In this document: piece by piece, positions 7,490 through 14,776 of the stretch
Position numbering within the stretch: position 1 is the first letter of the stretch
Layout of the letters: each line of letters starts with the position of its first letter
Source of the DNA: an uncultured Lachnospiraceae bacterium
GTDB lineage: Bacteria > Bacillota > Clostridia > Lachnospirales > Lachnospiraceae
Direction: 5' to 3'
DNA: 25,850 bases
NCBI GenBank assembly: GCA_946549155.1
Contig: CAMNQN010000009.1
Coordinates: 1-25,850, forward strand
The notes under the pieces: model-generated
What the model was told of the DNA's origin: nothing
Database searches by the model: none
Seen by the model: only the letters and a program-made list of their open reading frames with translations
Made by a program: the position numbers and the translations under genes

Positions 7490-10400
7490 TCAAATCAGCG
7501 TAAAGATTTCCTTCGCCAGGTAGTCCATCTGAAAATAATTTTCCAGCTCCTCCTTCACCTTAGCCGTCCTGCCGCTCCCCTCCGCCTGGGAAATCCGGTT
7601 CAGAATGTCAAAACGGCTGTTGGTACTGCCGGGCATTTTCCCCATGGTAAGGGTACGGCAGCCTGAGATTTTGGTGGTCTCATCGGGCAAAAGCTCCTCC
7701 GTGTAGCACTCCATCTCCTCCCCGTAAAAGAGAATAAATTCCTTGACACAAATGCCCTCGAAACAGTTTTTCATGGGCTCCTCCAGAAATTCCTCCTGCC
7801 TGCCCTTCCGGCGGTAGTGCAGAATCACCGTGTTCTCCGGATTAGCCACATACTCTAAAAATACCTTGTCCTCCAGCTGGTAGGGACGCCGCAGCCGCTC
7901 CGGAAGCTTCTGGTAAAAGGCAAACCGCAGTCCCGCGCCGCAGTAGCGGGCTAACAGCCCCGCCGCAATGCTCTCCTGCATCTCTGACAATTTTAGCTGA
8001 CGGGAATAATACTGCAGTAAGGCCAGGAGGCATACGTCCTCCTGCTCCGCCCCATTCTGACAGCCCTTCTCAATATATTCAAAAATCAGATCGTTCACCG
8101 GCAGTCCCTTCACAAAATACTCATAGGACTTCAGGATAATATAAGCCCGGCAGATCTTCTTCCTCCCCAGTTTTCTCTGATAGGAGGCGAAAATCTGCTC
8201 CGTGCCGGAGGTCCCGGTACGGGTAAACAGCAGCAGGCTCAGGATCTTTTCCTCCAAAACCATGGTATCCAGCTCATACTGCCGCCCGGTATTCCACAGC
8301 CGCTTCATCTCCTCGATGGGGCCGTCATAGTACATCAGAAGATAAGTCAAAATATTGTCATCATATTTTCCGAAGGCAAAGCACTGGCTGCAATAGGACA
8401 GCAGGACAGCATTTTCCTCGTACTCCCTGGCCAAAACAGTCTGGCCGCAGATCCGCACCAGGTGCACCAGAGGCACATCCTCGCAGCCGTAGGTTTCCAG
8501 CAGGGAAAAGGCCTCCTCATACATGCCCTCCTGGGTCAGCAGCGTCATCAGCGCCTTTTTATCCGCCCGGACAAACTCCGGATAAGAAATCTGCTTCAGG
8601 TAGGAGAACAAATCCTCCTCCCTGGGATTTTCCATATAATATTCCAGCACCCACCGGCGGACCTTCTCCCGGTATTCCTCCCGCAGCGTATCCATCCCGC
8701 AGGCCCGCTTAAAGTAGGGCAGCATCTCCCGGGTGATCGTTTTTCCCGGCTCCTTCCTGCCGCACATATACAGCACCAGACCGGGATGGTCCGGCACCAG
8801 CTCCCGGCAGTAAGCTAAAAGCTTCGGCGTATCCAGCATACGCTCCGCCAGGTACAGGGAGGTGGCGGCATAGCGGCTGCCCTGGGCGTCCATCAGAAGA
8901 ATGCGGGCATTCTCCGTATAAATCTGCACCTGCGCCTGTCCGTCGACAAACGGCACCACCTGCTCTCCCTTCATGATCCGGTGAATCACGACGATAGACT
9001 TCATATTCGGATTCTTGCAGGTCACCTGGAAGGTGAACAGCAGCCGTACCAGCCGCTCCGCCAGTGTCCTGGTGAGAAGCTGCCGATCCAGATAGCGCTC
9101 GTAAAGGATCGCCAGATTCTCATCAATATGCCCCATGCCAAGCTGTTCCACCAGAAAGGTCTCAATGGCCGCCCGGTAGCTTCGGTACACCTGCGGGATG
9201 CTCTCCCGGTTATCCGAAATATTCCGGTAGATTCTAGCCCGCTTGTGGTAATCCAGCGTGTTATTGTACACAAAGTACCGGCGGATAATCTGGGGCATTT
9301 TCTCCACGCCGCACTGATCCATGGTCTCCATATAGTATTCGTACAGCCCGGTAATGCGAAGATCCAGATTCACACCCAGGGCATACCACTGAAAATATAC
9401 CGGATCCTTCTTCTCCCCCGCTATCAGGATGGTACAGATAGCCTTCACAATCTCCGGGGAATGCTTCACCTGATAACAGGCCTTCAAAATATCCAGAAGC
9501 CTCGGCTGAAAGGTCCGGTGATACACCGCCAGGCTGCCCACCTGGTGGACAATCTCCTCCGTCAGCAGCCCCCGCTTCGCTCCGAACCACAAAATCTTGC
9601 GTTCAAACCCATCCAGCCTGCGCAGCAGGAAGGGATCCTTCTCCAGAAGCTGCCAGGCCTCCAGATACAGAATCGGGCTGGAGCAGCCATATTTCACCTG
9701 CTCCGCGATGACCTCCAGCTTCGCCCCGTCATCCCGCATCAGCCGCTCCTGCAAATAGAATAAAATCCACTGCAGAATCCAGTTGTCCCTGTTCTGCAAA
9801 AAAAGCTGCTCAATCCGGGCCTCCACCTGATCCACGTAAGCAGCATCCCGCTGGAAGAAGGTGGAAATGTACAGATAAAAAGCATAGCGTTCCGGGCTGG
9901 CCAGCCGCTGAGGCTGCTGCTCGATCTCCTGCAAAAGCTTGTAGCCCTTCGAGCGCTTATCATCCGCAAACAAAAGCTGCACCTGAAACAGATCCGCAAA
10001 CACATCGGTGCCGCCCGCCCGCTTGTAGCTGGCAATCACATTCTGGGAGCGGTCAATCCATGCCTGAATCTCAATGCGCTTCAGCCGGAAATCTACGTAA
10101 AGGTTTTCCAGCTTTTTGCGCATCGTCTTCTGAACCCGGTGCTGCCTGTGAGCCTCCGCGTCCGTCCTTTTCACCACGGTCACCTCATAGTACAGCGTCT
10201 GGTAACAGGTGCTTACCCTGATACGCCCATAGTTTTTTCCGCCGTGAAGAAAATTTGTATCGATAATATATTCCAGCTCAAACTGATTCCCCACAAACTC
10301 ATCGGTGGTCAGTACCTTTTTCTCCAGTCTGAGGAAGCGGGTGTCCGAAGAAATATCCAGACGCAGAAAGCCCCAGCCCTCCTTATGAATCCCGATGGTC

Positions 10401-11044
10401 TCCCGCACCGACTGATCCAGTTCTGAAAAGCGGGCCTCGCTCTGAGCCAGGGTAATCTCCACCGACTCCTTGTGGCCGCTGCCGATCAAAAACTCCTCCA
10501 GGCTCTGGTAGCTGAAGGTCTGGCGCTTTAACGCCTCGTATAGAATCTGATTCTCCGGCTCCCTCCCACGCAGGCTCTCCTCAAACTCCGGACTGATAAA
10601 GACAGGGTATGCCGCCTGAAAATCCGTTTTCGCAAGCTTTGCCAAATCCGCGGTGCCGGACAGAGACGGTTTCTCCTGTGCGTCTCCTTTCCCGTGCCCC
10701 TCATTCCTGATGTGAATCTCATAAGGAAGCTGATATTCCCCCAGATCCGTACACAGCGTAAACTGGCCGCAGGTTTCCTCCCCCGGCTGCAGTCCGTTGG
10801 TGTCGATCTGATACAGGATCTTATTCTCACCGCTGTAAAATTCGGAGGGCTCAAAGGTCACCCTGGGATTGGAAGAATAGAGAAACCCTTTCACCTTTTT
10901 TCCCTGGGGATGGGACGCGGTAAAGCTGCCCCGAAGCAGCTCTCCCTCCCCCGCCTCCAGGCTGATTCTCTCCTCCGAAAGCCGCAGAGGCTGCACCTCG
11001 TATTCAAATTTGCTGTTCAATAACTGTTCAATGCGCTTCTTCAT
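7490..11044 (-). CDS. Giant Ig-like and alpha-solenoid protein (DUF5717-type)
   Basis: From memory this matches the uncharacterised Lachnospiraceae family DUF5717. From the chosen ATG it is 1184 aa. Residues about 20-113 form a beta-sandwich with an Ig-like rhythm (NPRVTFEPSEFYSGENKILY), 135-195 is helical, and 195-293 is a second, similar beta-sandwich (FELEYIIDTNFLHGGKNYG). From about 300 to 1060 it is almost all helical and reads as a TPR/HAT-like solenoid. The last roughly 115 residues return to beta structure. No signal peptide, membrane helix or catalytic motif is seen, so it is probably a cytosolic scaffold. An upstream GTG at 11122 extends the frame and overlaps the nrdR stop, but it lacks a Shine-Dalgarno; the ATG at 11044 has GGGTGA five bases upstream. 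Confidence 0.88.
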   Translation of the reverse strand: MKKRIEQLLNSKFEYEVQPLRLSEERISLEAGEGELLRGSFTASHPQGKKVKGFLYSSNPRVTFEPSEFYSGENKILYQIDTNGLQPGEETCGQFTLCTDLGEYQLPYEIHIRNEGHGKGDAQEKPSLSGTADLAKLAKTDFQAAYPVFISPEFEESLRGREPENQILYEALKRQTFSYQSLEEFLIGSGHKESVEITLAQSEARFSELDQSVRETIGIHKEGWGFLRLDISSDTRFLRLEKKVLTTDEFVGNQFELEYIIDTNFLHGGKNYGRIRVSTCYQTLYYEVTVVKRTDAEAHRQHRVQKTMRKKLENLYVDFRLKRIEIQAWIDRSQNVIASYKRAGGTDVFADLFQVQLLFADDKRSKGYKLLQEIEQQPQRLASPERYAFYLYISTFFQRDAAYVDQVEARIEQLFLQNRDNWILQWILFYLQERLMRDDGAKLEVIAEQVKYGCSSPILYLEAWQLLEKDPFLLRRLDGFERKILWFGAKRGLLTEEIVHQVGSLAVYHRTFQPRLLDILKACYQVKHSPEIVKAICTILIAGEKKDPVYFQWYALGVNLDLRITGLYEYYMETMDQCGVEKMPQIIRRYFVYNNTLDYHKRARIYRNISDNRESIPQVYRSYRAAIETFLVEQLGMGHIDENLAILYERYLDRQLLTRTLAERLVRLLFTFQVTCKNPNMKSIVVIHRIMKGEQVVPFVDGQAQVQIYTENARILLMDAQGSRYAATSLYLAERMLDTPKLLAYCRELVPDHPGLVLYMCGRKEPGKTITREMLPYFKRACGMDTLREEYREKVRRWVLEYYMENPREEDLFSYLKQISYPEFVRADKKALMTLLTQEGMYEEAFSLLETYGCEDVPLVHLVRICGQTVLAREYEENAVLLSYCSQCFAFGKYDDNILTYLLMYYDGPIEEMKRLWNTGRQYELDTMVLEEKILSLLLFTRTGTSGTEQIFASYQRKLGRKKICRAYIILKSYEYFVKGLPVNDLIFEYIEKGCQNGAEQEDVCLLALLQYYSRQLKLSEMQESIAAGLLARYCGAGLRFAFYQKLPERLRRPYQLEDKVFLEYVANPENTVILHYRRKGRQEEFLEEPMKNCFEGICVKEFILFYGEEMECYTEELLPDETTKISGCRTLTMGKMPGSTNSRFDILNRISQAEGSGRTAKVKEELENYFQMDYLAKEIFTLI

Positions 11045-11118
11045 CTGTTCACCCGTCGTAATAGAGCGGAAAAAGACTGCGCTAAACCACATTGTTCCGC
11101 CACAGCCTTTCCCTACAA

Positions 11119-11568
11119 TCACTCTAATATTTTTTTCAGCTCATCCATAAAGGTGTTAATGTCCTTAAATTCGCGGTAAACCGAAGCGAAACGGACATAG
11201 GCCACCGCCTCCAGGTCCTTCAGCCGGTCCATGACGATCTCTCCGATCTCCTTGCTCTCAATCTCTTTCTCTTCTCTGTTAAAAATCTCTGTCTCCACGG
11301 CATCGATCATCTCATTAATCCGCTGAATCGGAATCGGCCGCTTATAGCAGGCCCGCATCACACCGGCTTCAATCTTACTCCTGTCATACTGTTCCCTGGT
11401 ACGGTCCTTTTTAATCACAATCAGCGGAATCGTCTCCACCTTCTCATAGGTGGTAAACCGTTTCCCACAGGCATCGCACAGGCGCCTTCTGCGGATGGAG
11501 CTATTGTCCTCCGCCGGTCTGGAATCCACAACCCTGGTATTATCCAGGCCACAAAACGGACACTTCAT
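11119..11568 (-). CDS. nrdR: Transcriptional repressor NrdR
   Basis: NrdR represses ribonucleotide reductase genes by sensing ATP and dATP. The 149-aa protein has the full plan: a zinc ribbon with Cys3, Cys6, Cys31 and Cys34, then an arginine-rich stretch (RRRRLC), then the ATP-cone domain (VIKKDRTREQYDRSKIEAGV). An AAGGAGG Shine-Dalgarno and a consensus promoter support the start. In many Clostridia nrdR lies beside sigG and ylmC; here about 2 kb of mobile-element debris separates them. The three genes that follow on the same strand (large Ig/solenoid protein, Hsp70-like protein, TPR-like protein) have no clear promoter or terminator between them and may be read through from nrdR. Confidence 0.97.
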   Translation of the reverse strand: MKCPFCGLDNTRVVDSRPAEDNSSIRRRRLCDACGKRFTTYEKVETIPLIVIKKDRTREQYDRSKIEAGVMRACYKRPIPIQRINEMIDAVETEIFNREEKEIESKEIGEIVMDRLKDLEAVAYVRFASVYREFKDINTFMDELKKILE

Positions 11569-11620
11569 ACTGTCGCCTCCTTATGGAACTGCCATTGATC
11601 AAAACACGTCATTACCTTAA

Positions 11621-11649
11621 AGTATAACGAATCCTGAGGATGCTGTCAA
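11621..11649 (-). promoter_or_regulatory. Consensus sigma-A promoter of nrdR and probably the downstream module
   Basis: Minus strand: perfect -35 TTGACA (11644-11649), 17-bp spacer, -10 TATACT (11621-11626). The start site would be near 11614, giving a leader of about 45 nt that ends in AAGGAGG. No obvious NrdR-box pair is seen, so autoregulation is not supported by sequence. Confidence 0.8.
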
Positions 11650-11723
11650 TCCTTGAATCACTTCCATGGAATCATATCATTTGTACGTTTGTATCCGTTA
11701 CCATTCGGGTGGCAATGTTCTTC

Positions 11724-11796
11724 GTGTTTTGTTAATTAGCAGGACGCAGGAAGAGGCGGGCGCACAGGGCCACAAGCATCTGGAAAATAACTCCGG
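11724..11796 (+). repeat. Dispersed repeat R1, copy B (extended)
   Basis: The 28-bp core (11724-11751) matches copies at 26-53 (minus) and 25779-25806 (plus). Beyond the core, the next 44 bp match the 25779 copy at 33 positions without gaps, and include the shared block CATCTGGAAAA. An upstream TTCGGGTG is also shared but is separated from the core by about 15 extra bases here. The copy lies about 75 bp upstream of the nrdR -35 and points away from nrdR. Confidence 0.8.
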
Positions 11797-11914
11797 ATAC
11801 CAAGATTAAGCAACAAAAATATAAACTGCATAAGCTGATAATGGAATGATATATGCTGAGTTTAAAAGAAGTGGCAGCAAATTTATGTTAGGAGCAATTG
11901 CTATACAAAAGCTT

Positions 11915-11934
11915 GCACGGATTTGCAAGGGAAA
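11915..11934 (+). repeat. Short dispersed repeat R2, copy 1
   Basis: The 20-mer GCACGGATTTGCAAGGGAAA occurs here and again, identically, at 16715-16734. In the second copy it runs straight into CGCTTT. Here GGGAAACGCTTT is found separately 28 bp further on (11963-11974), as if this copy had been split by a small insertion. Confidence 0.6.
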
Positions 11935-12046
11935 TTATTGCTTCACAGCGCAAATCTGGCATGGGAAACGCTTTAATCAACGTTTAGGTCAGTTTACAAG
12001 GAACTACACGCAGACCACGAAACGGGGGCTGCTGACAACAAATAAA

Positions 12047-12098
12047 GGCTGAATATCAAGCACCGAGAAAGTGCGAGATATTCAGCCTGTTTTGTTGT
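12047..12098. terminator. Bidirectional intrinsic-terminator-like hairpin
   Basis: An 11-bp perfect stem (GGCTGAATATC with GATATTCAGCC) encloses a second 4-bp stem (GCAC with GTGC). On the plus strand it is followed by TGTTTTGTTGTT, and on the minus strand by TTTATTTGTTG, so it could stop transcription from both sides. No intact gene abuts it on the left; it probably marks an end of the inserted segment. Confidence 0.65.
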
Positions 12099-12107
12099 TC
12101 GGGGTTT

Positions 12108-12354
12108 CCAAAGGGTACCCCTTTGGCACACGACTTTGCTTGCAAAGTGTAGTGTGTTATACGCTCTGTTGGCATTGCCGTAAAAATGCCGTTGCCAACC
12201 GGGAGGGCAAGGGCATTTGAAGCGGCAGGAAAACAGGGCTGTGATTGCGTGGCGTGGAGCCGCAAGCGCAGGACTGGTTTCATCAGCAGACAGGGCGTAT
12301 ATGAAAGCCCCCGTCCCTCGTCCCACGCCGGACTTCGGGACAAAATGTCCCGAA
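12108..12354. other. Cluster of perfect inverted repeats, possible relic oriT
   Basis: Four inverted repeats lie within 250 bp: CCAAAGGG-TAC-CCCTTTGG (12108-12126), ACTTTGC-TT-GCAAAGT (12133-12148), GTTGGCA with TGCCAAC around a nested GGCATT/AATGCC (12168-12199), and TTCGGGACA-AAA-TGTCCCGAA (12334-12354). Such a series without coding sequence is typical of transfer origins or relaxase and integrase sites of clostridial conjugative and mobilisable elements. No relaxase gene remains beside it, so the assignment is inference. Confidence 0.4.
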
Positions 12355-12410
12355 CTTGTGGACACACTCACGAAAAAGCAAACGGATTTTTCTCTCAAAA
12401 TTGAAATGGG

Positions 12411-12436
12411 CGGGAAGCCATTTTAAGGCTTTCCCG
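12411..12436 (-). terminator. Hairpin downstream of the GNAT gene
   Basis: CGGGAAGCC pairs with GGCTTTCCCG (one bulge) around a 7-nt AT loop. It lies about 60 bp past the acetyltransferase stop. Only a loose T-rich stretch follows on the minus strand, so termination is possible but weakly supported. Confidence 0.3.
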
Positions 12437-12493
12437 GCTGGCTTTGCTATCTTCCCGACAAATAGGAATTTATTTATCTATCTAATTATCATT

Positions 12494-12982
12494 CTACAAT
12501 TCATGGTAATATGGACATATATCTTCATAATATCCATCCTTCATCCTAAACCCACTCGGAATTATGCCCAGCTGCTTAAAGCCAAGACGCTCGTATAAAT
12601 GACGAGCATGAACATTTGTAGCTACAACCGCATTAAATTGAAGAATTTTAAAGCCTTTTTCTTTACCTTTTATGAGACAATCCTTAACAAGCTTTTCTCC
12701 TATATGCATTCCTCTCGAATCTGAACTAACAGCGTAACTTGCATTACATATATGACCACATCTGCCAACATTATTGGGATGAAGAATATACAATCCATAT
12801 ATTTTTCCTTCCGTATCCTCAGCCACACCACAGTATGTCTGTGAATCGAAAAACGCCTTTCCAGAATTCTCATCAAGAATTTCCTCCTGTGGAAAAGCAA
12901 TACCTTCTTCAACAATTTCGTTCCAGATCCGAGCCATATCTTTAATATCATCTTGTTTGTATTTCCTTATAGTAACTACCAT
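12494..12982 (-). CDS. GNAT-family N-acetyltransferase
   Basis: This 162-aa protein has the Gcn5-related acetyltransferase fold. The N terminus TIRKYKQDDIKDMARIWNEI is the usual first strand and helix. SRGMHIGEKLV is the acetyl-CoA pyrophosphate loop (R-G-x-x-I-G). The C-terminal part carries NVHARHLYERLGFKQLG, the typical motif-B helix and strand. It would transfer an acetyl group from acetyl-CoA to an amine that cannot be deduced; phosphinothricin-type acetyltransferases look similar. The ATG at 12982 is preferred because GGAGG lies nine bases upstream; the ATG at 12988 is too close. The gene is far more AT-rich than its neighbours and sits in mobile-element debris, so it was probably acquired as cargo. 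Confidence 0.88.
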   Translation of the reverse strand: MVVTIRKYKQDDIKDMARIWNEIVEEGIAFPQEEILDENSGKAFFDSQTYCGVAEDTEGKIYGLYILHPNNVGRCGHICNASYAVSSDSRGMHIGEKLVKDCLIKGKEKGFKILQFNAVVATNVHARHLYERLGFKQLGIIPSGFRMKDGYYEDICPYYHEL

Positions 12983-13019
12983 TATCATCTACCTCCAAAA
13001 ATTCCGATTTGTCGCTCTC

Positions 13020-13352
13020 TCACTTTCTCCCTCTCTGCGGATTGGGATTTTTTAGCAAGTCCGACTTCTCGGAAATCCTTTTGACCCATTTCTTTTCTTC
13101 CTCGGACAGCTTCTTATAATTCAGCCGGAGCCGTTTGCAGATAAATGCCAGTGACGCTTGCTCCGGGTCGCTGTCCTCACTGACGGTTTCATCAACTGTC
13201 TGCAATAATCCTTTCAGTGGGTTGTCCTCCGGGACGCTGAAAAAATCGTCTTTATGGGCTTCCCGCAGGTCGAGGGCTATCTTGTTTATGTCCTGCTGTA
13301 TCACATAACGGCAAAAGCTGTCATCGTCAATGTGGGCGGTAACAAGCTGTGT
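13020..13352 (-). pseudogene. C-terminal fragment of an unidentified mobile-element protein
   Basis: The minus-strand frame stays open from 13352 (just after an in-frame TAG) to the stop at 13020, about 110 codons. The peptide is charged and helical, ending LLKNPNPQRGRK. A GTG at 13304 could start a 94-aa product, but no good Shine-Dalgarno precedes it, and the frame reads convincingly as protein upstream of it (HIDDDSFCRYVIQQDINK). I take it as the tail of a longer protein whose 5' part was lost. I do not recognise the family; a mobilisation or transfer protein is a guess from context. The GNAT start follows after about 35 bp. Confidence 0.4.
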
Positions 13353-13488
13353 CTATGTGCAGGCAGACCTTGATGTGTACGAGTTTTTCAAAAGTCAAGG
13401 GACAGTCATTGTCAATGACGCCGCCGATTTTACGGGCCTCCCAGTCCCTGCCTCGTTCACCACCTCCCGGGAATCCAAAATACACTAA
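13330..13488 (+). other. Possible remnant reading frame next to ylmC
   Basis: A 52-codon forward frame with protein-like composition (VYVQADLDVYEFFKSQGTVI, then VNDAADFTGLPVPASF) ends 46 bp before ylmC. The opposite strand over the same bases also reads plausibly (IDNDCPLTFEKLVHIKVCLH), so the coding strand is uncertain. It has no Shine-Dalgarno and looks like a truncated fragment at the right edge of the mobile-element debris. Confidence 0.25.
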
Positions 13489-13534
13489 ATGAATCCCCCC
13501 GCATATACTAAAAGCAAAACGCCCGGAGGATGCC

Positions 13535-13792
13535 ATGCGTTTTTGTGAACTGAAACAAAAAGAGGTCATCAATGTCTGTACCTGCCGCTCCTTAGGCTGC
13601 ATCAGCGACCTGGAAATCGACTGCCACAGCGGGGCTATCCTGGCACTCATCGTCCCCGGCCCCGGTAAGCTGTGCTGGTTTCTGGGCCGGGATACCGAAT
13701 TTATCATTCCCTGGGACTGCATCGAACAGATCGGGGATGATATCATCCTGGTAAGGATCAAGGAGGACGACTGCAAGAAGCCCTGTCTGTGA
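13535..13792 (+). CDS. ylmC: YlmC/YmxH-family PRC-barrel protein
   Basis: This 85-aa protein is a single PRC-barrel-like domain of the YlmC/YmxH family, widespread in spore formers and annotated as sporulation-associated without a defined activity. It starts MRFCELKQKEVINVCTC and contains GCISDLEIDCHSGAILALIV, the typical boundary strand, then FIIPWDCIEQIGDDIILV, the second conserved strand pair. The start is fixed by GGAGG five bases upstream. In many Clostridia this gene neighbours sigG and nrdR. Here it precedes sigG by 172 bp on the same strand, and nrdR lies beyond the mobile debris. It has an unusually high number of cysteines for its size. The upstream TATACT could be a -10, but no convincing -35 is seen. 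Confidence 0.9.
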   Translation: MRFCELKQKEVINVCTCRSLGCISDLEIDCHSGAILALIVPGPGKLCWFLGRDTEFIIPWDCIEQIGDDIILVRIKEDDCKKPCL

Positions 13793-13964
13793 AGCAGCGC
13801 AGGCGCCCGGCTTCGGATCTGTGCGTCCCCTTCCCTTATAAGCCCCCAAATTTGTCAAGGGCCAATATTTTTTATATTTTCCCCGAAATCGTATATTTCC
13901 AAACCAATGTGCGAATCATTTTACTGAGAGATCATCAAGAAATCTTATTCAGGAGGATTCATAT

Positions 13965-14744
13965 ATGGCAATCAATAAAGTGGAAATATGCGGTGTAAAT
14001 ACATCAAAGCTTCCTGTTTTGACCAGTGAAGAAAAAGAAGCTTTATTTGAGCGGATCAAATCCGGGGACGCCCAGGCCAGAGAGCTGTATATTAAAGGAA
14101 ACTTAAGATTAGTGCTCAGTGTTATCAAGCGCTTTTCCGCCAGCAACGAGAATGCGGATGACCTGTTTCAGATCGGGTGTATCGGCCTGATGAAGGCCAT
14201 CGACAACTTCGATACCGGGCTGGGCGTCAAATTCAGTACTTACGCCGTCCCAATGATTCTGGGGGAAATCCGCCGCTATCTGCGGGACAATAATTCCATC
14301 CGGGTCTCCCGCTCCCTGCGGGACACCGCCTACAAGGCCATCTACGCCCGGGAAAACTATGTGAAACAAAATCTGCGGGAGCCTACGATTCACGAAATCT
14401 CTGAGGAAATCGGAATCGCCAAGGAGGACATTGTCTTTGCCATGGACGCCATCCAGAGCCCGGTCAGCCTCTACGATCCCGTCTACACCGAGGGGGGAGA
14501 CACGCTCTACGTGATGGACCAGATCAGCGACAAGAAAAATAAGGAAGAAAACTGGGTGGAATCCATTGCCCTTTCCGAATCCATGAAGCGCCTGGATGAG
14601 CGGGAAAAGCATATTGTAGAGCTGCGGTTCTTCGAAGGACGCACTCAGATGGAGGTGGCCGGCGAAATCGGCATCTCCCAGGCTCAGGTAAGCCGCCTGG
14701 AGAAGAATGCCCTCCGCACCATGCGGCAGTACCTGATGGCGTAG
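13965..14744 (+). CDS. sigG: Sporulation sigma factor SigG
   Basis: Sigma-G directs late forespore transcription. The 259-aa protein has the diagnostic N terminus NKVEICGVNTSKLPVLTSEE, the segment used for anti-sigma and checkpoint contacts. Region 2 follows (LRLVLSVIKRFSASNENADD, then LFQIGCIGLMKAIDNFD), then region 3 (EPTIHEISEEIGIAKEDI) and region 4 with its helix-turn-helix (RTQMEVAGEIGISQAQVSRL). Sigma-F would be shorter and lack the first segment. CAGGAGG upstream confirms the start. The 172-bp AT-rich gap before it probably holds a forespore promoter, but I could not place a convincing -35/-10 pair. It converges with the RfbD-like gene, with only about 30 bp between stops and no strong terminator. 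Confidence 0.97.
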   Translation: MAINKVEICGVNTSKLPVLTSEEKEALFERIKSGDAQARELYIKGNLRLVLSVIKRFSASNENADDLFQIGCIGLMKAIDNFDTGLGVKFSTYAVPMILGEIRRYLRDNNSIRVSRSLRDTAYKAIYARENYVKQNLREPTIHEISEEIGIAKEDIVFAMDAIQSPVSLYDPVYTEGGDTLYVMDQISDKKNKEENWVESIALSESMKRLDEREKHIVELRFFEGRTQMEVAGEIGISQAQVSRLEKNALRTMRQYLMA

Positions 14745-14776
14745 GAGCCCGCTTAGGAAGCTTTCCTTCTCTCCCC

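Larger units (their letters stand above)
11810..12493. other. Gene-free stretch with mobile-element character
   Basis: Nearly 700 bases without a gene I can support. Open frames on both strands exist but lack Shine-Dalgarno sequences, overlap each other and run through perfect inverted repeats. What it does hold is a copy of repeat R2, a bidirectional terminator-like hairpin, three oriT-like inverted repeats and a hairpin after the acetyltransferase gene, all listed separately. The left part (11810-12040) is visibly more AT-rich than the flanking chromosome. Confidence 0.6.

Noticed and set aside
11045..11122. GTG at 11122 as the start of the giant protein
   Set aside because: No Shine-Dalgarno precedes it and the extra 26 residues lack family character; the ATG at 11044 has one.
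11994..12398. Minus-strand 134-codon frame in the gene-free stretch
   Set aside because: It runs through a terminator-like hairpin and several perfect inverted repeats, has no Shine-Dalgarno and overlaps other open frames on both strands.
13327..13776. Minus-strand 149-codon frame opposite ylmC
   Set aside because: Most of it is antisense to the conserved YlmC-family gene; only the part left of about 13490 could be a remnant, and that is noted separately.
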